Shown: one piece after another, positions 1 through 6,860 of the stretch | How the letters are laid out: each line of letters starts with the position of its first letter | Position numbering within the stretch: position 1 is the stretch's first letter | Assembly: GCA_041688385.1 (NCBI GenBank) | Contig: JBDNIH010000224.1 | Coordinates: 1 to 7,946, forward strand | Length of the DNA: 7,946 bases | Origin: UBA7662 sp041688385 | GTDB lineage: Bacteria; Bacteroidota; Bacteroidia; UBA7662 | Reading direction: 5' to 3' | Position numbers and translations under genes: made by a program | Notes under the pieces: generated by a model | Told to the model about the DNA's origin: nothing | Seen by the model: only the letters and a program-made list of their open reading frames with translations | Database searches by the model: none

Positions 1-684
1 ACGAAATTCATCGTAAAAAATTCCGAAAAACAAACATCCAGCACCAATAAACAAGGTGTGTAGGCCGATCAATCCAAATAACATCGCTGCCGAAACGCCA
101 CCCAAAAAGAAAAAGAGTATGATCCGCAAACGCAGTCGTATGCTCGTCCAAAGCACCCTTTTTTCCTTTTCTTTTCGATAGTACAAAAGTTGGGACAACT
201 CAATGCCCAAGTCGGTAAACAAACCTGTTAGGTGGGTTGTGCGCACCACTGCACGCGAAACTTTGGTTACCAATGCATTCTGCAGGCCCATAGCGAATAG
301 GAGGCAAAAGGCAATCAGATTGGGGTTCCAAGCCATTAAATACGACCCCAATAATCCTACCGACAGCAATAAGAGTGCTTCCAACAAAGCAGGTACCACA
401 TACATATGTTGCTCATCGCGGCGGCGAACAAATTCAACCACCGAAGTAGAAGTAAACGCACCAGCCAAAAAAAATAGCAAAAATGCAACGTATAAGCCTG
501 CCTCTTTCCAATTTGAATTATAAACGTCGCCGATTAAAAAAGCAAAGTGACCAGTGACATTGGTCGTTAGTCGGGCAACCGCTAAAAAGCCAGCCACATT
601 CACCGAGCCCGCTACAAAAGAAAGTAAGGTTGCAATCTGAAGATTATGCGATGAGCTACGGGTTATCCCTTGGTGTCTGAACAT
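1..684 (-). CDS. DUF1275 (YoaK-like) integral membrane protein, C-terminus cut by window edge
   Basis: The minus strand is open from the ATG at 684 to base 1 with no stop, giving 228 residues of a protein that continues beyond the left edge. The N-terminus (MFRHQGITRS, then LQIATLLSFVAGSVNVAGFL and LTTNVTGHFAF) and the later block AMGLQNALVTK, VRTTHLTGLFTDLG are the conserved signatures of the DUF1275/YoaK family of inner-membrane proteins. Several hydrophobic segments are visible, around residues 19-37, 66-80, 98-115, 123-135 and 190-222. Charged clusters lie between them, such as RRRDE and YYRKEKEKR. The molecular function of the family is not established. An in-frame ATG at 735 would add 17 residues (MVCFPLAVDAVLSEIYE), but family members normally begin at MFRH/MFRQ, so 684 is preferred. 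The gene is transcribed divergently from the small gene at 772. Confidence 0.88.
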   Translation of the reverse strand, partial: MFRHQGITRSSSHNLQIATLLSFVAGSVNVAGFLAVARLTTNVTGHFAFLIGDVYNSNWKEAGLYVAFLLFFLAGAFTSTSVVEFVRRRDEQHMYVVPALLEALLLLSVGLLGSYLMAWNPNLIAFCLLFAMGLQNALVTKVSRAVVRTTHLTGLFTDLGIELSQLLYYRKEKEKRVLWTSIRLRLRIILFFFLGGVSAAMLFGLIGLHTLFIGAGCLFFGIFYDEFR

Positions 685-771
685 TTCATAAATTTCCGAC
701 AATACAGCATCAACTGCAAGAGGAAAACAAACCATTATCGCGTATTATTGTTCGATTCTAAAAGAATATCC
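685..771. promoter_or_regulatory. divergent intergenic region between the DUF1275 gene and the DUF6435-type gene
   Basis: These 87 bases separate two divergent start codons, so promoters for both directions should lie here or just inside the genes. On the plus strand TATTATTG at 743-750 is one mismatch from the Bacteroidota -7 element TAnnTTTG and lies 22 bases before the ATG at 772. No convincing -33 TTTG partner is present. On the minus strand no exact -7 element was found. The call rests on gene arrangement, not on a proven motif. Confidence 0.3.
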
Positions 772-939
772 ATGTTTTCATTTTTCAAAAAGAAGTCACC
801 CAAAGAGCAGCTCGCCCTGAAGTACAAAAATTTGCTTGAAGAGGCGTTTCAGCTCTCGCGCACCAACCGCAAAGCCAGCGACCAAAAAATGGCAGAAGCG
901 GAGGAGGTATTACGCCAGCTAAAAGAACTGGGTGACTGA
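772..939 (+). CDS. small DUF6435 / Lacal_2735-type protein (55 aa)
   Basis: This encodes a 55-residue soluble, highly charged protein: MFSFFKKKSPKEQLALKY, then LLEEAFQLSRTNRKASDQK and MAEAEEVLRQLKELGD. It matches the pattern I recall for the Lacal_2735/DUF6435 family of short Bacteroidota and gamma-proteobacterial proteins: a MFxxFKK start, a central LLEEAxxLSxxNRKxSDxK core, and an AEAEEI/VxxxL end. It is predicted to be mostly alpha-helical. The function is unknown. The open frame extends upstream to an ATG at 670, but those 34 residues overlap the divergent DUF1275 gene and do not resemble the family. The ATG at 772, preceded by the A-rich AAAAGAAT, is therefore the start. The gene lies 49 bases before the amidohydrolase gene on the same strand and may be co-transcribed with it, although the gap can hold a separate promoter. 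Confidence 0.8.
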   Translation: MFSFFKKKSPKEQLALKYKNLLEEAFQLSRTNRKASDQKMAEAEEVLRQLKELGD

Positions 940-988
940 ATAAATGGTCTGCTGCGCTCTATGTACTTTGAATGTACTATTTTGCAGG

Positions 989-3900
989 ATGAAACGCATT
1001 TTCCTTCTCGGGTTGTCCTGCTTATTTGTTGCAGGACTTTCGGCCCAAACCGATACGACCAAAACTCCTGAAAAATCCAAAGGCTGGGATGTTGCAGCAC
1101 CGCCCGGGGATTGGAACTTTCAAAATATAAAACTGTATACCGACGAAGGCACTTGGATGAATCTGGACGTGAGCCCAGATGGACTGTGGCTTACATTTGA
1201 TTTGCTTGGCGACATTTTCCGTATGCCTATTGCTGGCGGAAAAGCTGAATTGTTGCGTGGTGGTCTTGCTTTTGAGATACAGCCACGCTATTCGCCCGAT
1301 GGCAAACAAATTTGCTTCACCAGTGATGCAGGTGGCGGCGACAATGTGTGGGTGATGGATGCCGACGGTAAAAATGCCAAACAAATCACCAAGGAAGATT
1401 TCCGCTTGCTGAATAATGGAGTTTGGTCGGCCGATGGCAATTACATCATTGCCCGCAAACACTTTACTTCTGGCCGTTCGCTGGGCGCCGGTGAAATGTG
1501 GATGTACCACAAAACGGGCGGCAGTGGCCTGCAGCTTACCAAACGCAAAAACGATCAACAAGACGTAAATGAACCCAATGTATCACACGATGGGCAGTTT
1601 ATGTATTATAGCGAGGATGTTTATCCAGGTGGCTTTTTCCAATACAACAAAGACCCGAACAGCCAGATATATGTCATCAAACGGTACAGTTTTGCCGACG
1701 GGTCTATCACAACTATAACAGGTGGACCTGGCGGTGCCGCACGCCCGCAAGTTTCGCCCGATGGTAAATTGTTGGCCTTCGTGAAGCGGGTTCGGACCAA
1801 AAGTGTGCTCTACTTGCACGATCTTCAGACCGGCGAAGAATGGCCAATTTTTGATGGCCTCAACAAAGACCAGCAAGAAGCCTGGGCTATTTTTGGTGTT
1901 TATCCGAATTTCAATTGGCTACCCGACAATAAAAACATCGTTGCCTGGTGGGGTGGTCGCATCCACAAAATCAATATTGATAGTCGTGAGCATACAAATA
2001 TTCCTTTCAACGCCGAACTTCAGCTACAAATAGCCGAAGCCCTGCGCTCGAAGCAAGATGCCGCACCGGATACGTTTACGGCCAAGGTCATTCGCCATGC
2101 CGTTACTTCTCCCGATCAAAAAACACTGGTATTTAGTGCACTTGGTTTCCTCTGGAAAAAAGCTTTACCGGATGGCCAACCCGTACGTTTGACCAAAGGC
2201 ACCGACTTTGAATTCGAACCTGCCATCTCTCCTGACGGCAAATCCATCGCATTTGTGAGTTGGAACGACACCAGCTTAGGTGCGGTACTACGCCTACCGA
2301 TGGGCGGTGGCAAAGTCCAAAAAATAACCAGCGAAAAAGGCATCTACCGAACACCCTCTTGGTCGCCTGATGGAAAAAACATCGTCTACCAAAAAGAGGG
2401 TGGCAGCAACCAGCAAGGCCGTGCTTTCGGCAAAAATGCCGGCTTATATGTGCAGCCCGCTGGTGGCGGAAAAGCTGTTTTTATTACAGAAAATGGCGAT
2501 TTCCCTCGCTATAACCAAGGTGGTGACCGCATCTATTACCAAACGGGTGGTGCTTATTTTGGCAATCTTACCAAAGAGTTGCGCAGCGTAAACCTCCAAG
2601 GTAACGATGAAAAAACGCATCTGAAGTCAAAATACGCCAACCGTCTCGTACTCAGTCCCGACAACCAGTGGGTGGCTTTTATTCATCTGCAGCAGGTATA
2701 TCTCGCCCCACTCCCGCCCAGCGGTCAGTTGGTGGATGTAGACAACCAAAGCAGTGCTTTCCCTGTGAGCAAACTCACGCGCGATGCGGGAATTAACCTG
2801 CACTGGAGCGCCGACAGCAAAAAAGTGTGCTGGACCCTGGGAGAAGCCTATTTCAGTGCGGCGATAAGCGATCGTTTCAGCTTTTTGCCTGGATCACCCG
2901 ATACCTTGCCCGCCCTTGACAGTGTAGGAATCGCTGTTCGGTTGGAAGTACCCTTCGACAAACCCACTGGCGTGATTGCCTTTACCGGTGCACGCATCAT
3001 CACCATGAAAGGCGATGAAGTCATCGAAAACGGCACCATCATCATCGAAAATAACCGTATTCAGGCTGTTGGCGGTTCGACATTGGCCGTGCCAGCAGGA
3101 GCCAAAATTGTAGATGCCAAAGGCAAAACCATTATGCCCGGAATGATAGATGTACATGCCCACGTGAACGCCTTCAGCGACGGTTTATCCATGCAAAAAC
3201 ATTGGCCATTTTATGCGAATCTCGCTTATGGTGTTACCACCGCCCACGATCCATCGGCCAATACCGAGGGTGTGTTTTCGATGAGTGAGCTCATCAAAAG
3301 TGGGCACAGCGTAGGGCCGCGTTTGTTCTCAACTGGTTTTATCCTCTATGGAGCAGATGCTGATGTGAAAGTAGACATCAAAAAACCTGAAGATGCCCAG
3401 GCTGCTATACGCCGAACCCAAGCTTTTGGTGCTTTTTCGGTGAAAAGCTACAACCAACCACGGCGTGATCAGCGCCAACAGGTAATTGCAGCGGCACGAG
3501 AGGCTAAAATGCTGGTCGTTCCCGAAGGTGGATCGACTTTCTACCACAATATGACCATGATCATGGATGGGCACAGTGGTATTGAACACAATATCCCTGT
3601 CGCACCAGTGTACAAAGACGTTCTTACGTTGTGGGGAAATAGTAGGACAGGCTATACGCCGACCCTCATCGTTAATTACGGCGGCTTAAATTCGGAATAT
3701 TACTGGTATCAGAAAACCGACGTTTGGAAGGAAGCTAAACTGCTCAGCTTTACACCACGCGCCATTATCGACAGTCGTTCTCGCCACCGTACCATGGCCC
3801 CTGATGAAGAATATGAAAACGGCCATATACTCGTGGCGCAGACCTGCAAACAACTACAAGACGCCGGTGTAAAGGTTAACCTCGGTGCCCACGGTCAATT

Positions 3901-4285
3901 ACAGGGCTTGGGTGCACATTGGGAGCTTTGGAGTTTGCAACAAGGCGGCATGACCAACCACCAAGCGTTGCGGGCAGCTACCTTAAATGGCGCGCATTAT
4001 CTGGGTCTCGATCACCAATTGGGCTCCTTGGAGCCAGGCAAACTCGCCGACCTCATCGTTTTGGAGAAAAATCCACTCGAAAATATCCAAAACAGCAACA
4101 CAGTGACCTTTACAATGGTTAATGGCCGTTTGTACGATACAGCTACCATGAATGAAATGATTTCACGCGATAAAAAACGAGGTAAATTTTATTGGGAAAA
4201 TAGCAAATACAACGCAGCTTTCCCTTGGCACGAAGACACTGAAAGTTTTATGGATCACGGTTGTGGCTGCCACAGTCGGCATTAA
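989..4285 (+). CDS. exported PD40 beta-propeller / amidohydrolase fusion protein
   Basis: The 1098-residue protein starts at MKRIFLLGLSCLFVAGLSA, a signal peptide with likely signal peptidase I cleavage after Ala19 (LSA|Q). It is therefore periplasmic or outside the cell. Residues about 45-650 form TolB/PD40-type propeller blades, with at least eight SPDG-like motifs (for example VSPDGLWLTF, YSPDGKQICF, ISPDGKSIAF, WSPDGKNIVY), probably as two propellers. Residues about 661-1070 are a metal-dependent amidohydrolase. They contain a beta-strand entry GARIITMKGDEVIENGTI, the HxH metal motif in DVHAHVN (His723, His725), a candidate carboxylated lysine in FSVKSY (Lys819), candidate metal histidines His853 and His867 (GIEH), and the closing GSLEPGKLADLIVL strand typical of imidazolonepropionase/prolidase-like enzymes. 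The usual Asp after strand 8 is not seen; the matching stretch reads VNLGAHGQLQGLGAHWE. The tail HGCGCHSRH may bind metal. The substrate is unknown. The frame extends upstream to 944, but the signal peptide fixes the start at 989. Confidence 0.93.
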   Translation: MKRIFLLGLSCLFVAGLSAQTDTTKTPEKSKGWDVAAPPGDWNFQNIKLYTDEGTWMNLDVSPDGLWLTFDLLGDIFRMPIAGGKAELLRGGLAFEIQPRYSPDGKQICFTSDAGGGDNVWVMDADGKNAKQITKEDFRLLNNGVWSADGNYIIARKHFTSGRSLGAGEMWMYHKTGGSGLQLTKRKNDQQDVNEPNVSHDGQFMYYSEDVYPGGFFQYNKDPNSQIYVIKRYSFADGSITTITGGPGGAARPQVSPDGKLLAFVKRVRTKSVLYLHDLQTGEEWPIFDGLNKDQQEAWAIFGVYPNFNWLPDNKNIVAWWGGRIHKINIDSREHTNIPFNAELQLQIAEALRSKQDAAPDTFTAKVIRHAVTSPDQKTLVFSALGFLWKKALPDGQPVRLTKGTDFEFEPAISPDGKSIAFVSWNDTSLGAVLRLPMGGGKVQKITSEKGIYRTPSWSPDGKNIVYQKEGGSNQQGRAFGKNAGLYVQPAGGGKAVFITENGDFPRYNQGGDRIYYQTGGAYFGNLTKELRSVNLQGNDEKTHLKSKYANRLVLSPDNQWVAFIHLQQVYLAPLPPSGQLVDVDNQSSAFPVSKLTRDAGINLHWSADSKKVCWTLGEAYFSAAISDRFSFLPGSPDTLPALDSVGIAVRLEVPFDKPTGVIAFTGARIITMKGDEVIENGTIIIENNRIQAVGGSTLAVPAGAKIVDAKGKTIMPGMIDVHAHVNAFSDGLSMQKHWPFYANLAYGVTTAHDPSANTEGVFSMSELIKSGHSVGPRLFSTGFILYGADADVKVDIKKPEDAQAAIRRTQAFGAFSVKSYNQPRRDQRQQVIAAAREAKMLVVPEGGSTFYHNMTMIMDGHSGIEHNIPVAPVYKDVLTLWGNSRTGYTPTLIVNYGGLNSEYYWYQKTDVWKEAKLLSFTPRAIIDSRSRHRTMAPDEEYENGHILVAQTCKQLQDAGVKVNLGAHGQLQGLGAHWELWSLQQGGMTNHQALRAATLNGAHYLGLDHQLGSLEPGKLADLIVLEKNPLENIQNSNTVTFTMVNGRLYDTATMNEMISRDKKRGKFYWENSKYNAAFPWHEDTESFMDHGCGCHSRH

Positions 4286-4309
4286 GCAATCTGCCTCAGA
4301 CAGGCCATT

Positions 4310-4849
4310 TCAGCTGTCCCACTTGCAAATGCGGTTCAGATCGAGCTCTGGTATCAGCCTTTTGGCGATGAGTCCGGCTGCACGGGCGTCTGACAATGCT
4401 TCGTGGTGAATGAGGGGGATGTTGAAATAATTGGCCAGCGTATTCAGTTTATGATTGGGTGTATGTACCAATTTGCGTGCAGCCTGCACGGTACAAAGCC
4501 GAATGTGTTGCGGCATAGCTAAGTTGAAGTACTCGAAACTTGCCCGCATTACACCGTAATCAAAGGGCATATTATGGGCGATGATAGGCATGAGGTGCAT
4601 GGTATTGTACATCAAATCCAAAGTTTCGGCTAATGTAGGTGCTCCAACCACATCTCTGGCGGTGATGCCGTGTACCCACGAATACACAAAACCAGGTGCA
4701 GCCGGCTGAATAAGGGTATAAATGGCTTCCTTCTCTTCGAAATTCTCAAAAACAACCATTCCAATCGCACAGGCACTTAATCGGGAATTATTGGCCGTTT
4801 CAAAGTCGAAGGCGACAAAATTCCCAGCAGCTAGTTTTTCAATCAACAT
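4310..4849 (-). CDS. DEDDh-family 3'-5' exonuclease (DnaQ/PolC epsilon-like)
   Basis: The 179-residue protein is a single RNase H-like exonuclease domain with all DEDDh catalytic positions visible. Exo I is FDFETAN (Asp15, Glu17), Exo II is AHNMPFDYGVM (Asp97), and Exo III is HHEALSDARAA (His149, Asp154, with the HxxxxD spacing). The family removes nucleotides from 3' ends of DNA or RNA using two metal ions. This short form, with FDFETAN near the start and SACAIG and VHGIT in the first half, is the stand-alone PolC/DnaQ-type exonuclease found in many bacteria, used in proofreading, repair or nucleic-acid turnover. The ATG at 4849 places the catalytic motif at residue 14, normal for the family, and has an A-rich AAAGAA just before it. 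Its stop lies 24 bases from the stop of the convergent amidohydrolase gene, with only a 4-base-pair hairpin between them. Confidence 0.92.
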   Translation of the reverse strand: MLIEKLAAGNFVAFDFETANNSRLSACAIGMVVFENFEEKEAIYTLIQPAAPGFVYSWVHGITARDVVGAPTLAETLDLMYNTMHLMPIIAHNMPFDYGVMRASFEYFNLAMPQHIRLCTVQAARKLVHTPNHKLNTLANYFNIPLIHHEALSDARAAGLIAKRLIPELDLNRICKWDS

Positions 4850-5052
4850 TTCTTTAATTCGTCTTTATTCCGCAATGGTTTATGCAATAGCTTTAAAGAT
4901 GCGTAAAAGTTCAGTAAACCAACTAAAACTGCTCTTGCCTAATTATCAATCCGAAAGACCAAACGCTGCTGGGTTAAGTTGATGGCCTTTAATTTTCTTA
5001 AGTGACCTTGTTTGGCACGCAAAAGCAAACAGAGCTGGCCGTCGAAGTTGGC
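4850..5052. other. intergenic stretch with no recognisable gene
   Basis: These 203 bases lie between the start of the exonuclease gene and the end of the oxidoreductase gene, both on the minus strand. They should hold the exonuclease promoter and the 3' end of the biosynthetic transcript. A plus-strand open frame (4722-4982) crosses the region, but most of it is antisense to the exonuclease and it has no recognisable protein features. I see no tRNA, no clear -7 TAnnTTTG element on either strand, and no strong repeat. Confidence 0.55.
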
Positions 5053-5058
5053 TTAGCT
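5022..5058 (-). terminator. weak candidate terminator hairpin after the polyketide operon
   Basis: On the minus strand AGCT-AA-GCC, a 9-base loop, and GGC-C-AGCT form an imperfect stem: two blocks of 4 and 3 base pairs with a small internal loop (5033-5058). A T-rich stretch (TGTTTGCTTTT, roughly 5022-5032) follows. The stem overlaps the oxidoreductase stop codon at 5053-5055. Position and T-richness suit an intrinsic terminator, but the stem is short and the T-tract is interrupted. Confidence 0.25.
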
Positions 5059-6156
5059 GTGCTCAGGCAAAAAATCGCGTCCATGGGTGAGCTTCATCAG
5101 CTGTTTACCCAAAAAGGGCCAGGCCGCAACGGTGTACAATAAAGGTGTGGTGAGGGCATTGCGCCCAAATAGTCCTTGAATACGGTAGCTAACGGCTGTA
5201 CGAAGTTTGAACTGCTTTTTCCAAGCACGGTCGTAGGCGGCATATAGGTCGAGCTGCGGTTGCTCCCGGTGTTCCTTTAACAAGCCATGCAAAAGGTAGG
5301 CGGCATGCAAGGCCATGCTCATACCATTACCAGCCAAGGGCGCGATGCTACCTGCAGCATCTCCAAGCAAAAAAACACCCTGATAAGCGGTTGTTTTGGG
5401 ACTAAAACTCACTTGCGAAATGGTCAAGGGTGCCTCCCAAATAGGTGATAGCGTTTCGAGTTGCTGCTGCAAGAAGGGGTTTTCTTGGCGGATTTTCTGC
5501 TCCAAAGCGGTAATGCTGCCCGCAGCTTTTAGGCGCTCGCTGTCGACCAAATAACAAAAACAACTCAAATCATCTTCGATGCGCGACATGCCCGCATAGC
5601 CCCCTTCAAAATTATGCAAGGCGATTAGATCAGCAGGCATAATACCTTGGAGGTGCCATTTTACCCCTACAAAATTGCGCGTTTGAGGCGTTTGTTTATA
5701 CAAAGCAGAACGTCTTCCCCAGCTTCCAGCGGCTTGTTTCGCCTGAAAAATGCCGGCATCGGTTTGTAGGCTGAAACCGGTAGACTGCTGATCCACTTGC
5801 TGTACGTTACAATTGGCATGTACTTCAACGCCTGCTCGCTCGGCCAGTTCGAGTAGTTTTTGCTCAAGTTTATACCGACTCAGTCCAAAACCGCCCAAGT
5901 CCAATGGCAATTCGAGCAATTTAGCGGGTGAACTCAGCTGTAAACGTTTCAAGATGGGCAAGTCCCAGTCTGCCAAAGGCACACCGAGTTCGCTCAAAAA
6001 GCGCCAACTTTCGAGACTAATATATTCACCGCATACTTTATGTGCTGGGTATTGTTTCTTCTCAAAAAGCAGTACCTGTTGTCCGGCTCTGGCTTCGAGT
6101 ATGGCCAGCGACAAACCCGCAAGTCCGCCTCCAATGATGGCTATATCTGCTGTCAT
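5053..6156 (-). CDS. FAD-dependent oxidoreductase (geranylgeranyl reductase / flavin monooxygenase-like), last gene of the type III PKS operon
   Basis: The 367-residue flavoprotein opens with a Rossmann dinucleotide fold: DIAIIGGGLAGLSLA at residues 4-18 (GxGxxG), ending in a ribose-binding acid Glu32 in LLFEKK. The HKVCGEYIS segment (39-47) is typical of the geranylgeranyl-reductase/PHBH-like branch. The second FAD motif GVFLLGDAAGSIAPLAGNG (260-278, Asp266) contacts the flavin. Such enzymes hydroxylate aromatic rings or reduce double bonds. In this setting it probably oxidises or reduces the methylated polyketide, but the reaction cannot be read from sequence. The open frame extends upstream to 6258, but those residues lie in the methyltransferase gene and lack family features. 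The ATG at 6156 forms an ATGA overlap with the methyltransferase stop, indicating translational coupling, and puts the nucleotide fold directly at the N-terminus. No signal peptide is seen, so it is cytoplasmic or peripherally membrane-bound. Confidence 0.9.
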   Translation of the reverse strand: MTADIAIIGGGLAGLSLAILEARAGQQVLLFEKKQYPAHKVCGEYISLESWRFLSELGVPLADWDLPILKRLQLSSPAKLLELPLDLGGFGLSRYKLEQKLLELAERAGVEVHANCNVQQVDQQSTGFSLQTDAGIFQAKQAAGSWGRRSALYKQTPQTRNFVGVKWHLQGIMPADLIALHNFEGGYAGMSRIEDDLSCFCYLVDSERLKAAGSITALEQKIRQENPFLQQQLETLSPIWEAPLTISQVSFSPKTTAYQGVFLLGDAAGSIAPLAGNGMSMALHAAYLLHGLLKEHREQPQLDLYAAYDRAWKKQFKLRTAVSYRIQGLFGRNALTTPLLYTVAAWPFLGKQLMKLTHGRDFLPEHS

Positions 6157-6860
6157 AGGCGTGTATTTTGCGGCCAAATGCACAGTTGGTGCCTGAAGGC
6201 CCATCGGTATGCTATTTGGAATTGTATGTTGGGGACTTTTGCAAGTAGTTGCTCCCAATCACTACGTATAAAGGCCCGCTCTACACTCAACGGAGCATCG
6301 TGCCTAACGAGATAGGATGCGCCAGGCCAGAGGCGTGTAAGCAGCGCGATACTGTTTCTGGCGAAGCGATGTCGCTCGAGATCGTTGATGATGAGGGCGT
6401 GGCCTGCGGCCGTTATTTCGTGCAAAAAATCAACTATCTCGTCGTTTTTAAAGTGGTGAAAGAACAAGCTGGCATGAAACAGCACGCCTGGTGGACGCTG
6501 CCGCACCGCATCCCGAAAATCGCCGAGCTGCCAGCTAATGCGCGGATGGGCGTACCGTTTTTGTGCAAAGTTCAGGCAGTCCGATTTGAGGTCCCAACCC
6601 TCCACTTTCACCAGCTCAGGGAGCTGTGGCAGCAATTTGTGGAGGGTATCGCCCCCGCCACAACCAATATCGATGAAGGTATGGAAGTTAAAATGTGGCT
6701 TTAAATCTTCCAAAGCCAAGGCGGAGATGCGGTAGCCACCCAGCCATTGGTTGACCACGGCCAGCTCATGCAAATTACGATGCAAGGCGGCTACTGGTAA
6801 ATCTTCACCGTCGAGCAGCTCGAGACGGTTAGCGCGCGCTGGGTAATGCCAAAAACTCAC
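6153..6860 (-). CDS. class I SAM-dependent methyltransferase of the type III PKS operon
   Basis: The protein has about 235 residues from the GTG at 6860. It has the class I methyltransferase motifs in order: FIDIGCGGGDTLHKL (motif I, SAM-binding glycine loop), VEGWDLKSDCLNFA (acidic end of strand 2), QLGDFRD (adenine region), HASLFFHHF (motif IV-like) and ALIINDLERH. The general type resembles UbiE-like methyltransferases acting on small aromatic or lipid substrates. Lying between the type III synthase and a flavoprotein, it probably methylates the polyketide product; O- versus C-methylation cannot be decided. Start choice: the GTG at 6860 overlaps the synthase stop as GTGA, mirroring the ATGA overlap at its own 3' end. 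An in-frame ATG at 6905 would add 15 residues (MYGIGYCTYFKSDAS) lying inside the synthase gene and is the alternative. No Shine-Dalgarno sequence precedes the GTG, which fits coupled translation. Confidence 0.87.
   Translation of the reverse strand: MSFWHYPARANRLELLDGEDLPVAALHRNLHELAVVNQWLGGYRISALALEDLKPHFNFHTFIDIGCGGGDTLHKLLPQLPELVKVEGWDLKSDCLNFAQKRYAHPRISWQLGDFRDAVRQRPPGVLFHASLFFHHFKNDEIVDFLHEITAAGHALIINDLERHRFARNSIALLTRLWPGASYLVRHDAPLSVERAFIRSDWEQLLAKVPNIQFQIAYRWAFRHQLCIWPQNTRL

Noticed and set aside
203..523. 106-codon plus-strand open frame
   Set aside because: It is antisense to the DUF1275 membrane protein, whose conserved motifs are clear on the minus strand.
755..767. ATTCT-AAA-AGAAT inverted repeat just before the small gene at 772
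   Set aside because: A 5-base arm in an A/T-rich leader is expected by chance, and no related copy is seen elsewhere in the window.
964..984. TACTTTG and TATTTTG near-matches to the Bacteroidota -7 promoter element before the amidohydrolase gene
   Set aside because: Both are one base short of the TAnnTTTG spacing and lack a -33 partner, so a promoter cannot be claimed.
1022..1561. 179-codon minus-strand open frame inside the propeller gene
   Set aside because: It is antisense to a clearly coding region with repeated SPDG motifs and its translation has no domain-like features; the frame is a by-product of codon use.
4291..4306. possible bidirectional terminator between the convergent amidohydrolase and exonuclease genes (GCCT-CAGAC-AGGC)
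   Set aside because: The stem is only four base pairs with no T-tract on either side.
4722..4982. 86-codon plus-strand open frame crossing the exonuclease start and the intergenic stretch
   Set aside because: The first half is antisense to the exonuclease N-terminus, and the second half is low-complexity with no family resemblance or start signal.
6249..6704. 151-codon plus-strand open frame across the methyltransferase gene
   Set aside because: It is antisense to the SAM-binding motifs and has no recognisable protein features.
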